The translations under genes were made by a program, and so were the position numbers. DNA of 64,000 nucleotides from Ischnura elegans (taxonomy: Eukaryota; Arthropoda; Insecta; Odonata; Coenagrionidae), in contig NC_060253.1 in NCBI RefSeq assembly GCF_921293095.1, positions 97,667,073-97,731,072 on the forward strand, read 5' to 3'. The number at the start of each line of letters is the position of its first letter. The stretch's first letter is position 1. Below are positions 11,851 to 24,155 of the stretch, piece by piece. Below the pieces are notes generated by a model. That model did no database searches. It saw only the letters and a list, made by a program, of their open reading frames with translations, and had not been told where the DNA came from.

Positions 11851-14800
11851 CTGAAACGAAACAAAAAGCGAAGACGCGAGTGAGAAACAACCAATACATT
11901 CGACGCTGAAATTTCCATATGCCAGCAAGTCTTGGAAACATGTATTAAAACGAGTGAAGGCCTTTTTCGCAGGTGTTTTACCCCATCCAACCCTTTCCCT
12001 ACCCCAGAGGTGTCGTCGGGCTCCTATCGCGGCGGCGCCTCTTTCCTTTTTCCTTCCTTTCCAACCCCCTCCCCGGGTGATCGGGCGAATCAGCACGATT
12101 GCTGGGTCCAGGCCTTGGCGCGTTGTATCTTCGCAGGGCTCCCCTGGGCCCTCATAATCATATACGTTTGCATTTGCCAGCAACTCTTGGAAAAATTTAC
12201 TAAAAGGTTCGACCCTCTTCTGACTCGTACCATCGGCCCCTCTTTAAATTCATGGCAATTTATATCTTTCTTTCTTTCTTGCGAGAGACAATTGGGAACT
12301 CTGTAGTTATTTTCTTTATTCTAGTTCTTTCTCTCAAATTCTTAACCCTCGTATCTTTCCCAAAGAAGTACCTCCCTCGTTCTAAAAGGGCCGCATGTCA
12401 TCGCTGCGAGCTACGATCCTATACTCCAACTCAGTAGCGGATCCAGGATAGGGACAGGGGGGGGGGGTTTAAGTATGTGTTAAACTCCCAGCAGTAGTGG
12501 CGGTCCGAACAATAATTACCATTCTATCAAGTGTCAATTGGATATCTGAGGGATATAAAATTAACCCTCCCCCCAAAAGATCCGCCACTGCTCCGCACTC
12601 TGGTGAACTAACTCGAAGTGGGTACGAAATAATCAGCATTACTATTTCGGATCAGGGAATATAATCCAAAGTTTTCGTCAAACGAGGTGAAACGGCCTGA
12701 AATAGCAGTTTAAAATATTTATAGTTTATTAATCGTTGTGGCGACCCTAAATACATGACAGCAAACGACAACTCATCTCCGATGACATGAGTTAAAATAC
12801 GTTATAACAAAAAAAGCCGCTATCTATAAATATGGCGCCACCTTCCAAAACTTCTGGTGCGCAGAGTAGAATAAAAACCTCCCAACCGTCAACACCGATC
12901 TTGTTTCGTTTGAAAACGACACCGTACACTAATCAGGGCAGAGAATCGGCTTTAAAAAATGATTTTTCATCATTATCCCCTCAACCCATTTGCCTTCCCC
13001 ATCCAACCCCAATGGAGATGGGATGGGAGTGCTTCGGACAAACTCGTATGGGTGTGTCCAAGGAACTACTTTACCAAATTCCATACCTGCTTCATCGAAT
13101 TCAACCTTTTTTCAGCTGTTTTGCAGAGATTAGTTGAATATTGACGATGAGCGAGTGCTAATGCTGCCATCTAGCGGTAGAGTTTGCTCACGACGACAGC
13201 TAGACAGACAAAAAATTCAAACGGTGTCCAGCGGTTCTTACTTCAGTCCGTGATATATTGCCATTGAATGATGCAGAAAAGCACGAATAAAAAGGAGGAA
13301 ATACATGTCTCCTAAAAATACGCCTGATAAAAAAATCTTTGACGTGAACATCCACTTATCAGTCTTTTATTAGCTCGGACCCTCCCCGTGTAACATAAAC
13401 AAAAGGTTATGGGGGTAATTAAAGGGGCCTTAAATCTGCTCAGCTTCTCAGAGGGTCTTGACTACTTTAAGTACTTCCCGCACACTGTAGAGGATTTACG
13501 ATACAGAAGACTCAGTTGAAGGGTTAACAAGCTAAAAAAACAACAAACAGACCCGATTACATCGATTTTGTCAGTCTCAAGGTTGAGGAATTGTTAAAAT
13601 AACTTAACGCCTTTATTGGGGCGACTAGAGGCGTTTTCTAAAGGACCACTGATCAAGTTAACTTGATTTCGAGTCCACTACATGATGAAGAAGAACGGTC
13701 TTATATGCCGTTTTCACTTGCTCCAAGAAAAGAGACAGCTGGTGGTCATCGTTGAGTAATGACATCCGGTGCTGTTGGAAATGCGACGCCAATTCCTGTC
13801 TATGTTTACGGTTTATATATTCGGAACTCATGTCCAATTGAAAATTCCGATAGTGAACTCCTAAAAAATACTGAAGAATTCATAACTATGCACTGGATTT
13901 GAATATAATTAAGGTGATTAATTTATCCGAAAGTTAAAAAGAAAAAAAGAAGTTGCCATTTAGCCCATCATATGGCTACATATAATTGTAGCTGATGCAT
14001 TTTGGCCTGTGGTCCGCTTTGGGCTGATAGTATTCCACGGACTTCCGTGGGTAGGGCGCCATCACTGTTGATCAAGTCATAGTCATTGCGCAATTCTGTC
14101 CTTATTACTCCTGCTAACCTGAGAGAGATACTGAAATCAAAGAGTACTCCCTCCTAGGAAAATCTCTCAATCACGCCTACTACGAAGATATCCGGAACAT
14201 TAGATTAGCTTTCTTAATCAATGGTGTAGTGTGTTCGGGAACGTGACAGCACATTAAGAACAAATGCTAATAAATCCAAAATTCCCACAAAAAAAGTTGT
14301 TCACATTCCGAAGGCAATGGAACTCATAGATTAAATAAATACGTCAGAATCTCAACCAGATTTAATTAGAGCACTTACCAAGTCCTTGACCATGATGCAG
14401 TTGATTACATAGTTCTCCGGTTCGCCCTCTGGTGGGTAAACCACGTCAAGGGAAGACTTTCCCAGGTAGTGGCCCTCGTCCGACACCTGCAGGAAGCTTA
14501 GCACCTTATCGCCCGGCTGTTATACAAAACAAAAACATAATGATTGACGTAAGTTAGAGGTGCGCAAGTTATTACACGATGAATTGATTGCTCAATTCGT
14601 ATCCATGTTCACTGTTTTATACATGCGGAATTCATGGCCCATCGACAATACTGATAGTGAAGTCTTAAACAATAATGAGGATTTTAGAATTACTTAAATT
14701 ATGCAAGCACTCTATTTGCGGTGCACTCTCAAATATATCTTTAAAGTACTATAAGACTTTTAATTTCAATTAAGTCGACTATATAAAACCATATTTTGGA

Positions 14801-16101
14801 TATATTCCGTTCCAAAGCGACAAAAATTGCAACCATATCTAAAATACCCGTCATTTTCAAGAGATCAAAGAGAAAGGCGACACTTTAAAAAAAATTATAA
14901 TGTCAGTATTTTATTAGCAAAACGGATTACATTCTGGACCAAAACGAGAAAATTGCATTCTCAAAGCCGAACTAAAATTGTACCATGCCGCACCCAATAA
15001 AAATTGCAAGAGAGAAAAAATATGGAAAACTTATCAGGAGTCCACAAAAATGTACGCGGTCCAATTTGAAATAGATCATCATCCATTTGCAATTTTCTTC
15101 TACACTGAAATTGTTTCCTAAATTATATTTTGGAATTCTCCGCTTCAAATAAATATTTATTACGTTGAATGCCCTTTTTCTTGCGGTATAGTACATTTTT
15201 TTCTACCGTCGCTGATTGCATGTTACTTGGCTTCCTAGAAAACAAAACACTTGCAACCCCGAAAACCTTTATTTTCTTCGTCAAACAAATCATCTTTGCT
15301 TTCCCAAATCCAAAGTCAATCAACGCTCTCCAAGATCATTGCTTACCACAAAGTATATATACTGAGAAGAATCTTTTTTCACCAAAAACCTAAAAAAACT
15401 ACTCATTTATCCTGATTTAAACTACAGGCGCCATATTTTACACCGCAGCAATTTTAATTTTGGCCATTTCCTGAAAGCCAGGGGTAGTTTACCCTAAAAT
15501 CTATTCCTGACTCAACCCGCTTTAGAAGCATTCAATTACATACTTTGATCTTCAAGCAGGCTCCACCTTGTCACATGCGCCTGGCGCCATATTTGAACAC
15601 CAAAGCAGCTTAACTAAGAGGTTCTATCCCGTGGACATTCCCTGACAACGATATGGTAGGTATGTAGGTTCTTGGAAGATGCGACCGACGGAGAAATTCA
15701 TTCGTGTCTTAGGAAAGGGTAGAGTAGGAGGGGTGACGAAACGAAACGAAAAACGCCAAGGGTAAAACGGCTTTACGTCCCATCCGACGGACGGATTGCT
15801 TGCACCTGAAGAGCCCTAAATCCAGCACACAAGTAGGGATCGGGCAGTAAATGAAAAATCTCCTCCACAGCCGGAATTTGAACCCAAACCCACGGGATGA
15901 GAAGCCAACGCTCAAGTCACCACACCTACCGGAACCCCCTGATATTATTCGACAATGCTTCCGACAGGAGCGTGGGAACAGACGAGCTTGGTGACGCTAA
16001 CCTACCTTGGAGGCACACACGGTGACGTCATGTTTTGGCTGTGGTTTGGCGATGACGACCGCCAGGGCGCAGCAGAGAGCCACAAATACCAGTCTGCTCA
16101 T
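11725..16101 (-). CDS. MBF2-family small secreted protein, copy A
   Basis: Exons 16101-16006, 14516-14379 and 11850-11725 join into 119 residues. MSRLVFVALCCALAVVIA is a signal peptide, followed by a short linker with one Cys. Exon 2 encodes PGDKVLSFLQVSDEGHYLGK, SSLDVVYPPEGEPENYV and INCIMVKDL. Exon 3 ends ATATITNGTLGSSRVSIHLE, SSFTKGLSFSVKIMGQ. The Gly-rich ATIT-G-G-V-I beta-strand pattern ending F-x-I/V-x-x-G is the hallmark of the insect MBF2 family. That family was named for a Bombyx co-activator, but most members are secreted and poorly understood. Introns are 1489 and 2528 bp, with both junctions in phase 0. Candidate AATAAA signals lie at 11502-11507 and 11469-11474 (minus). No defect is seen. 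Confidence 0.88.
11918..12209. repeat. spaced direct repeat inside intron 2 of MBF2 copy A
   Basis: CATATGCCAGCAAGTCTTGG (11918) recurs as CATTTGCCAGCAACTCTTGG (about 12172), each followed by an A-rich ATTAAAA or ACTAAAA block. The intervening 215 bp is unusually C-rich (CCCCATCCAACCCTTTCCCT). It could be a small insertion with long flanking duplications, or simply two copies of a local repeat. Confidence 0.5.
12432..12590. repeat. hAT-like MITE, 159 bp
   Basis: Terminal inverted repeats read CAGTAGCGGATCCAGG at the left and CAGTGGCGGATCTTTTGG at the right (reverse complement), with G-runs just inside both ends. The 8-bp flanks CTCCAACT and CTCCGCAC share only their first four bases plus one more, consistent with an old 8-bp target duplication. 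The CAGTGGCGGATC terminus is common in hAT MITEs. Confidence 0.65.
12600..14378 (-). other. rest of MBF2 copy A intron 2
   Basis: No exon or named element identified. The stretch near 13150-13200 includes GCTGCCATCTAGCGGTAG, a phrase typical of dispersed insect repeats. A roughly 100-bp block at 13788-13886 recurs at 14594-14692 (see that entry). Confidence 0.5.
13788..14692. repeat. dispersed direct repeat flanking MBF2 copy A exon 2
   Basis: About 100 bp at 13788-13886 (CCAATTCCTGTCTATGTTTA to GAAGAATTCATAACT) has a diverged copy at 14594-14692 (TCAATTCGTATCCATGTTCA to GAGGATTTTAGAATT). The copies lie one on each side of exon 2 (14379-14516). Confidence 0.6.
14379..14516 (-). CDS. MBF2 copy A exon 2
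   Basis: 138 bp, 46 codons, bounded by AACAG|CCGGGC and GACTTG|GTAAGT on the minus strand. It is exactly the same length as exon 2 of copy B and starts PGDKVL, against PGDEVL there. Confidence 0.92.
14517..16005 (-). other. MBF2 copy A intron 1
   Basis: Contains the SINE at 15705-15940. The remaining sequence has only short uncharacterised frames and A/T-rich stretches. Confidence 0.6.
15705..15940 (-). repeat. tRNA-derived SINE
   Basis: Plus-strand signature TTTACGTCCCATCCGACGGA, AGTAGGGATCGGGCAGTAAA, CCGGAATTTGAACCCAAACC, then GAAGCCAACGCTCAAGTCAC. Most of the family length is present. The target is intron 1 of MBF2 copy A. Confidence 0.75.
16006..16101 (-). CDS. MBF2 copy A exon 1 with signal peptide
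   Basis: ATG at 16101 opens MSRLVFVALCCALAVVIA, then KPQPKHDVTVCASK, with donor TCCAAG|GTAGGT. It is the first in-frame ATG downstream of the predicted TATA and initiator, with a context of CATCATCATG. Confidence 0.9.
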
Positions 16102-16147
16102 GATGAAGGGTGGGCGATAGCGTCTTTTCTGTTCCTCGCGGATAGAT

Positions 16148-16186
16148 GGAATGCCTCGCCGCTACCTACCCACTCGCTTATTTATC
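16148..16186 (-). promoter_or_regulatory. predicted core promoter of MBF2 copy A
   Basis: On the minus strand, TATA-like GATAAATAAG (16186 downward) is followed about 32 nt later by GGCATTCC. Its A (16152) is a plausible start, giving a 5' UTR of about 50 nt. Copy B has the same two motifs at nearly the same distance, which is why I call it. Confidence 0.5.
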
Positions 16187-17202
16187 GGCTCCTCTGCTAT
16201 CTATCACGATGACCCCTTTCATTACTCCCCTCCCATTGTCACGAAATTGGATTCAGTGGCAGATTAAATGGGGGCGGTCGCCGCTCATCTTATTTCTGGA
16301 AATATTGAGAAGGTGGATATTTTTGAGGCGTCTCTCCAATCTCAGTTTTTGGTTCACCAGTTTCATCCAATATTTAACACTTTGATGGTAGACGAGATAA
16401 TAAAACATCAATATGAATTTTTCCAAAAGCGATGGAAGACGTAGTATTACATCTGCCGCCGTTTGAAATAAAAAAATTACTGTTTCAGTAGAACATAATT
16501 TAATTTTCATGTCAACCCACCTGTCCTAAAACAACAAATGCTAAAGGTATGATACATTAAAAAGCAACCTTATTAAATAAGCAGAATATATCAGTCACAT
16601 ATTCAAAATTGTTGAAACATGCCCCAACATGAGCGTCGCACAGCGGGCGGAAATCGGAAAAAGCCGGACAAAATTACAAAATGGCTTTTTTTGAGTTATA
16701 GACTTGAAAATTCGCAGGTATACTCAAAAATAATTGAAGTTTATGGATATGTACTTTATTTGGCTTAGATCCTACCCGTTACTGTGATACAGAGGCTCAA
16801 ACGAGAGCAAATTTCCATAAAAACGCCCGTCTTCAATTTTCTCTGAAAATCTTCCAAAGTAAGTAGATGGTGAAGTTATGGATGGATTCTTGCGGAATAA
16901 AAGACCACATACTCTGTTGGCATAGGCTTTTTTCTTTAATTTCCCGTAATTTTAAAGAATATTAGCGATAAATTCTTTCCGTGCAGTTACAAAATGGCGG
17001 ATACTGTTTTTCAACAAAGTTTTAGATTTAGGTAGAGTTTCAAATGGGTTTTCGGCAAAGTCACGCGGAGTAACTTATATGAGAGCATTCTTTGAAGATT
17101 TCTTGAGGTGTTTATGCAGTTATCTTTAAAATAAGTTTGCGTCGCCGGAAATCACATTGATTTTTCGATCGCGCGGCAGGGTTCGTCTCCGCGCGACGGG
17201 AG

Positions 17203-17409
17203 TTGGATTGGCTGCGACGCGGTAAGGTTATTGAAGCTGAATGGGTTTTAACGCTCAGCATTCACCGTTTTTATATTTTGCTTCAAGACACCGATTCTCA
17301 TATGGCCTATGGTGAAGACAGTGGAGGTTTTTCAGCCGCGGTAAGTGCACGTTTCATTGAAGTTCATTTCGTTTTCTTTGGATGCGATCGAAGACCATGC
17401 TTCTATTAA
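17203..17409 (+). other. 68-codon open frame in the foldback arm
   Basis: Encodes 68 residues starting MDWLRRGKVIEAEWVL. The initiator reads TTGGATTGG in DNA, so the start is not a true ATG. An identical product is encoded on the minus strand in the other arm (19036-18830). It has no family resemblance that I recognise. Most likely it is not a gene and is open only because the arms are GC-richer; the identity simply reflects arm similarity. Confidence 0.3.
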
Positions 17410-17731
17410 AAGCGTTCAAACCTCGAAAAAGTGAGTTGTTTTCCTGGGACTCATACAAGAATACCTACCAGAAAGATACCAGCTGAGACTCTTACACTTT
17501 CTTTACTATCCGATCCCTGACCCCCAGGATTCTACCGCGAAAACGGTCGTTTATGACACCGCGGAGCGGAGCCTTTGACCGTCTTAACCGGTTATTTCCA
17601 CGGGACCTTCTAGCTTTTTTAAATGTTTATCATACCTTCAGTTCTACTTTGACTACGGTGAAGGAAAGTTAAGTTATCTTGAGTGCTCTGAATTTGTGAA
17701 AGTGATTTGAATTGGTTTGTGGAGCGTAAAA

Positions 17732-17755
17732 ATGTCAAACTCCCACGTTTCCTGT
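17732..17755 (+). other. possible first coding exon remnant in the foldback centre
   Basis: AAAATGTCAAACTCCCACG opens MSNSHVS and is followed at once by TTTCCT|GTAAGTAT, a consensus splice donor. Such a short ATG-donor exon is plausible for the 5' end of a lost transposase gene, since nothing downstream before the right arm is coding. Speculative. Confidence 0.25.
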
Positions 17756-19605
17756 AAGTATAATTTTGAATAAATCACTGAAATTTTTTTCAAAATAGTT
17801 ATTTAAGTATATTACTAATTTTAACTGAAAAATTTCTTATCATCCCTTTCTAAACTAAAATAAATTAAAACTTAAATTATCAAATCCCACTGTTTTGATT
17901 CCAATCGATACGATATATCCGATATGCATTTTTTTAAATCGTATGTGGCATTATAGCGTAGACAAACCAACAGAATATTTATCGATATCAACTTTACGAT
18001 ATTTTACATCTCCTAAGTTATTCATACCCGACACTCTTGCTCCGCAGATTTAGCATCTCATGATTCAGCTGTCCGTCAGTATGTTGAAAACTAAAAACAA
18101 TCTTTTTTTGATTTCGAAATGACTATATTTTCCTGTAGGATAATAAATTATATCGGCATTAAGATTAATAAAGTTTATGAAGTTAAGGTTAGCGAACCAA
18201 TTTTTTTGTCGACACAAAATTCGTTCATTGTTTCGAGAACTCACTGCCCACATCTTAAGGTATGGCTATGAGATGCGTTTTGTCAGGAAGTCATTGAGAA
18301 ATTTCATAGCATCAGGGTCTTGTCTTAAATTCAGCCTCCGCGATAAATAATGCAGCAAATATTTGTTTTCTGAGTGAGTGATATTTTTCCCAATTTCAAA
18401 ATTATTTTATAGATATCCAATCATGTAATAATGTGAGGAGGCATTTTCTATTGAATGGCGGAAGGAGTCTATGTAAAATTTAAAAATAAACAATAAATTT
18501 GTAGACCCTATGGTTATCCAATGTCCTAATGAGTACACGGGAAGAACGTGTGGTAAATGTGTAGCAGACATCAGTAATCTATAAGTCAAATTAGAACTGA
18601 GGGTATGATGCACATTTTAAAAAAGCTAGAAGGTCCCGTGGAAATAACCGGTTAAGACGGTCAAAGGCTCCGCTCCGCGGTGTCATAAACGACCGTTTTC
18701 GCGGTAGAATCCTGGGGGTCAGGGATCGGATAGTAAAGAAAGTGTAAGAGTCTCAGCTGGTATCTTTCTGGTAGGTATTCTTGTATGAGTCCCAGGAAAA
18801 CAACTCACTTTTTCGAGGTTTGAACGCTTTTAATAGAAGCATGGTCTTCGATCGCATCCAAAGAAAACGAAATGAACTTCAATGAAACGTGCACTTACCG
18901 CGGCTGAAAAACCTCCACTGTCTTCACCATAGGCCATATGAGAATCGGTGTCTTGAAGCAAAATATAAAAACGGTGAATGCTGAGCGTTAAAACCCATTC
19001 AGCTTCAATAACCTTACCGCGTCGCAGCCAATCCAACTCCCGTCGCGCGGAGACGAACCCTGCCGCGCGATCGAAAAATTAATGTGATTTCCGGCGACGC
19101 AAACTTATTTTAAAGATAACTGCATAAACACCTCAAGAAATCTTCAAAGAATGCTCTCATATAAGTTACTCCGCGTGACTTTGCCGAAAACCCATTTGAA
19201 ACTCTACCTAAATCTAAAACTTTGTTGAAAAACAGTATCCGCCATTTTGTAACTGCACGGAAAAAATTTATCGCTAATATTCTTTAAAATTACGGGAAAT
19301 TAAAGAAAAAGCCCTATGCCAACAGAGTATGTGGTCTTTTATTCCGCAAGAATCCATCCATAACTTCACCATCTACTTACTTTGGAAGATTTTCAGAGAA
19401 AATTGAAGACGGGCGTTTTTATGGAAATTTGCTCTCGTTTGAGCCTCTGTATCACAGTAACGGGTAGGATCTAAGCCAAATAAAGTACATATCCATAAAC
19501 TTCAATTATTATTTAGTATACCTGCAAAGTTTCAAGTCTATAACTCAAAAAAAGCAATTTTGTAATTTTGTCCGGCTTTTTCTGATTTCCGCCCACTGTG
19601 CGTCG

Positions 19606-22600
19606 TCTCCCTTTTAAAACGAGCCAACCTCGATTGTAATAAGTGATGGATATCTAAAATCCTTATATCGGATCTCATACGATTTATCTCGCGTGACATT
19701 GCATTTCACCAAGGTGGAGAAAGTAAGTAAAGCCCCGCACCCCTAAACAATGACTTAATCCGCCCCTGACTCGACTCTGAGGAACTGGGCTAGTAAGCCA
19801 TTTTTTCCTTTGTTTTTTTCATTTTCATTATTTATCATTAAAATTGCCTTCCAAATCTAAAAAGGAGAGATTTGTTCCCGCTTACGTATAAGTTTCTTAC
19901 TTCTCGAGCTATTTGCTGTAAAAAAATCGTAGTCCTCGACTATTTGGCTAAAATAATTAAAACGTCACGCGTTTTTACCGACCGTGTCACCGCACTTCGA
20001 AGAACCCTCGGCCTCGCGTATCCCCCTCATGCAGTCCGTTATTATTTGCACTGTTGCGAGTGAAATCTGTCCTCAATGACTCGGTCTTTCTGAGGGACTC
20101 AATGTGTTTTAACTGATGATGTCATCAATTCATGAAAATTGGGAGTTAGCTTTCGTGGTGTCTCTTTTATTAAAAAATTACGGGAGGCTGAACGAAGATT
20201 CATTTCACCCAAACTCGTCTTTCCACCCACCAAATTCATTCAATAAATTGCAATTTCGGGGCTGAGAGAACGACTCCATTCCCCCATATTCACGCACGAG
20301 GACGTGGAATCTGGTCTCGTTCCTCGCAAAACGAATCATAACGATGATCCAGAACTCAACAGCCTGGTGGGGTGTGATCGATCCTGATCGGAATTACTCG
20401 GATCTGTTTTCAATCCGAACGTGTGATTCCATTAGGTTAGCAACATGATCGGAATTTGTTTACTTCCAAAATTTTGATTACGATGACTTTATGAGAACTA
20501 GCAGCGAGCCATCGAAGTTTAAATTTTCACAAAAAAGAAACAATTGCTTAGCATCCAATGGAATCAACCGTTCGGAATAATTCAGTTTCTTTTCGGTGAA
20601 TTTATTCGGCGATTAGGTATTCATGCGTGAGGATAGAATATACAATTCTTAGCGAGAGACACAAGGTTACTCTTCCGCTGCTGGTTCAGCTTTGATGTAT
20701 CTTAGTTTGTTGCCAATAACGAATTTCCACAGTTATTCCGAGTATTCATTTCATATTCTTATTAGCTCTGCTTAAAAATCATCAGCAGATAGATATCTCA
20801 GAACCCGCAGTGGGTTTCTCAAGAGCCTCTTTCGCTGCTACATCCACAATCTACATGACACTCATTTTTGACTTAATTTGACATTTGATTCGATTTATTT
20901 GACATTCGCTCAAGTTCTACATTGATTTGGATTGAATACCTCACCATTGCCGAAGGGGGATCATTTTTTTCTCCATATTATGTTAAAAGACTCCAGCATA
21001 CCTGTGCGAACTATCTATTCTCCGCTAGAGAGTTCCTACGATGTCCACGCGATCTAAATCTGTCCTTCAAAGTCCTCAAGCCCACACAATTTTTATTTCA
21101 ACTCTTTCCAACTTACCACTTCCCGATTCTGGAATTCCCTACCGATAAACAGCTTATCATCTCAATCTCTTCAATTCTTTAAAGAAAGATTATACTGTTA
21201 TTTGATGGTCCGCATTGAAGCTTGATGAAATTTTTCTTTTCTGGTGCTGTCAAAAAATTCCATCCTAATATATTAAAACTCTTTTCAACTTACCGTTTCT
21301 GGATTAAGGAATTCTGTACCAATAATCATCAAATCATCACAATCCCTTCAATTCTTAACAGAAAGAGCATACTGTCTTTTGAAGACCTGCATTTAAGTTT
21401 GTTTGCCATTTTTCGTTTCTAAGGTAGTCAAAACCTTCTCTTCTTTTACGTGTTCGTAATTTTTTTCTTTAAACCTTACCATTTTATGTACCTATCATTG
21501 ATACTGAATATTTCATTAAAATGAGGGAATATTTCATTTGTTTCTGAGCAGAATGCGATAGTTAATTTCTTTCCTTTTTCAGTTCTAAAGCCTTATTTAG
21601 CATTCATTCATTCATCCTCGAAATAAAACTTCCCACTTCAAATACCAGTAAGGTTAATTCACTTTAATTGTATCAATTATTCTTATTCTTCTCCTCCCTC
21701 ACTAACGTAATATTCTTACATCTGACACGGCTTTCAAAAGACTTTAGTACTCGCTCCATCCAAAACCTCTCTCCCTCATCCGCATCCTCTCTTACAATTT
21801 CCCACCCATATCCCGCCACGACTACTCCGTCGTTCTTATTTCTCTCCGTCCTCCGACCACTTCTCCAACCCACATCTCCAATGCCACTAGTCTTTTCTCA
21901 TCCCATTTCCTCAGCTTCCACGTTTACGCAACGCAAAGGCTACACACCGCATCAGACTTGTCTTTCCCAGTTACTATAGTCACTTACTTTTCTTAACCCT
22001 CATAGTGCCACCTACTTTTGAGTGTTTCTTTTTCTGAAGAAGTTCTATTGTCATTTCTTTGGCATATCAACGTGTTCAATTTTCATTTAACTCATTATTT
22101 TTTAAATGCACCATGAAACCTGATTTTTTATTCAAGAATTTATTTGCTGCGAAGTTAATAATTTGAACAGTTATCTAGGTCGATATTTTGGCTCGTGATA
22201 CTTTTCGGCTATAAAGCAAAAGCCGATACAACGGCCTGCGGCACTAATGAATGTTAAATAATGATCCCTTCATTAGTTATTTCCTATTCTTAAAACGTCT
22301 CCTTTGGCAAAGCAGTTCTCTCGTTCTTCAATTCTTAGCACTGTGACGCAAATAAAACATTGGTAATTATATTTTGTCGTCAGGTGCGTTATCAGATTCC
22401 CTCATTTCGGCGTCGGTCCGCCGATAATCGGTGTCTTTTCTACAACTGCTGACTCATGAAAACACTTAATCTTAGCCTTTGCTCAACTCGATGAATGAGT
22501 GATTGGGAATCTTGCGCAAGAAATGTATTTCCGTGTCTCCCAGAGATACTCGTCAAAATAAGCACTGCCGGCATAATGACGAGACATGGCTGACGATAGT

Positions 22601-24033
22601 ACCTGACGGACTTAACCGAAGGAATCCGATAGAAAAAAATGTCACTGCAAAGCTATGAGCTACGCATTTTTCCTTTAAGGACAATTTCAGAAGGCGGTCA
22701 ATTTCAATTCATGACATGCAATTTCGAAGACGGAAGGGCTCCATAGATTTCACGAAGAACAATTAGAAGGTAGATCAACTTAATGTCAGACAACGTCGAA
22801 AGAACAATCGCCGGTAGCAACAACTAGGGATCTATAGCACGATTTCCATTCCTTGCACTACCGCTTCGACTTTCACGAATAAAACAAAAGTTACCTCAGA
22901 ACACGAAAGTAAAGATTTTTGTAGCAAATGATTAACAAATAATAAGTTCTTCGTTTCTGGATATTTCTAATTTGTAAGAAGTGAATTCGAGAAAGCGTTA
23001 AAGATTTAAGCCACTGAAAAATAAAAGTATCACCGAAATAACTACGGTACTGGATTAATAAGAAAAGATAACTACGAATTTGTGAAGCGACCAAGAAGCT
23101 TCAAGAAGAAAAATATTATGATAATACCGATGAGGGCAAGGGCTGAGAAATACAAGGAGCATCGAATCTCGATTTCTGAGTCACGTGCTTTCGTAATTGG
23201 GTAATGGGCGAAAGAATTGAAAGTAAGAATCCAAGCAAATTTCTCAGAAAGCCGTTTTAAGTCAGGAACAATAAAGGAGCAAGGTAGGCAATACCATGCC
23301 TGGAATTACAGGCAGAAAAAGAATTTACGCGAGCAACCACTGTAAAAAGCTTTTTTGGAATCGGAGAGGGCACTTAATGGCATGAAATACCTCAAATTAT
23401 GGTTGGAATAGGTTACAGAATGTGTACTTTCTCATATTTAATTCCAATTTTACTTTTAATTATCGGAAGACGTCATGTATCTTGGCTATGAGAAAGTACG
23501 AGTAACATCTCGGTGTGCGAATTCAATCTTAGTGGGCATCGCCAAGGGGACTGTATACCGATAGAATGCGGATTTCTGTTGCCACTTCGGTCGCATTTTA
23601 ATCCGTTTCCAGAATTGTCCGCGGCGCGGCGATGAGTGCAATGCGATCCACTTTTTTCCAGTATTCTGCAGTAGAGTGTTTGCAATTGCGAGGAATAGCA
23701 TTGAAAAGTATTGAATTTGATAGGTCATCACATCATCATGTATATAAATTTCGGTTAAAACCCCTCATTAGAACTTATTTCCCCGTGAAACTCGGATCAC
23801 TTGATCCGTCAGCGACGGGAGTGGCGACTTTCGCGAACCCATTTAAATGCGCGGCGGGTGACAACACATTTAAAGGCAGAGTTGAGGATCCTCTTTTGTA
23901 AAATTTGAGGGTATCGCCAAGGAATAATGTGCAGCAATGAGGAACTCCAATATAGTCATATGCGTCGTCCTTCGATTTGTAGGGAAACTTTTACCACCCA
24001 TAGCACACGGAGGACGAAATTAAGGAAGATTAG
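19606..24033. other. intergenic stretch, mostly unrecognised
   Basis: No host exon recognised. A decayed LINE 3' end in two tandem pieces lies at 21060-21425. C-rich low-complexity text (21740-21960) produces spurious frames on both strands. 20190-20290 resembles short stretches near 2940-3010 and 8270-8350 (AATAAATTGCAATTTC-like), so it may be a very old shared repeat. Confidence 0.5.
21060..21425 (+). repeat. two tandem remnants of a LINE 3' end
   Basis: Each unit of about 185 bp translates to pieces like FLFQLFPTYHFPILEFPT and KLFSTYRFWIKEFCTN, echoing the C-terminal 'SFFPRTIRxWNSLP' block of non-LTR ORF2 proteins. Each is followed by QLIISISSIL or QIITIPSIL, in the position where such ORFs end. 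The two units align with each other (TCTCTTCAATTCTTTAAAGA and CCCTTCAATTCTTAACAGA). Confidence 0.4.
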
Positions 24034-24155
24034 AACAAGTAGTAGTAGTATTGATCTTTAGGGTGCGTCGACGGCTAGGTCATTCTGCACCACTACTCAG
24101 TCACTAGATTCAAGTCGTAAATTAGAAGGATCGTCACAGCGTAATTTATTTATAT

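Larger units (their letters stand above)
16634..19605. mobile_element. symmetric foldback DNA transposon, Transib-like ends
   Basis: Element 16639-19600 (2962 bp) lies between 5-bp duplications CGTCG (16634-16638 and 19601-19605). The termini are CACAGCGGGCGGAAATC and, at the right, CACAGTGGGCGGAAATC. Inverted arms of about 1.02 kb (16639-17655 and 18584-19600) match almost base for base. Both ends and an embedded 68-codon frame are symmetric about 18119.5, so the arms have no net indels. The centre is AT-rich and holds no transposase. TSD length, CGNCG-type target and CACAGTG heptamer are the Transib signature as I recall it; the superfamily call is inference. The closely matching arms imply recent activity or gene conversion. 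Confidence 0.7.

Noticed and set aside
11725-12183. 152-codon minus-strand open frame extending exon 3 of MBF2 copy A upstream
   Set aside because: The upstream 110 codons are intron: a good AG acceptor at 11851-11853 and the paralogue's exon 3 define the true start.
17203-19036. Two identical 68-codon frames, suggesting a duplicated gene
   Set aside because: They are the same sequence in the two arms of the foldback element and show no family or start codon.
23632-23901. 89-codon frame in a locally GC-rich patch near an I-LINE tail
   Set aside because: No similarity that I can name and no splice or promoter context.
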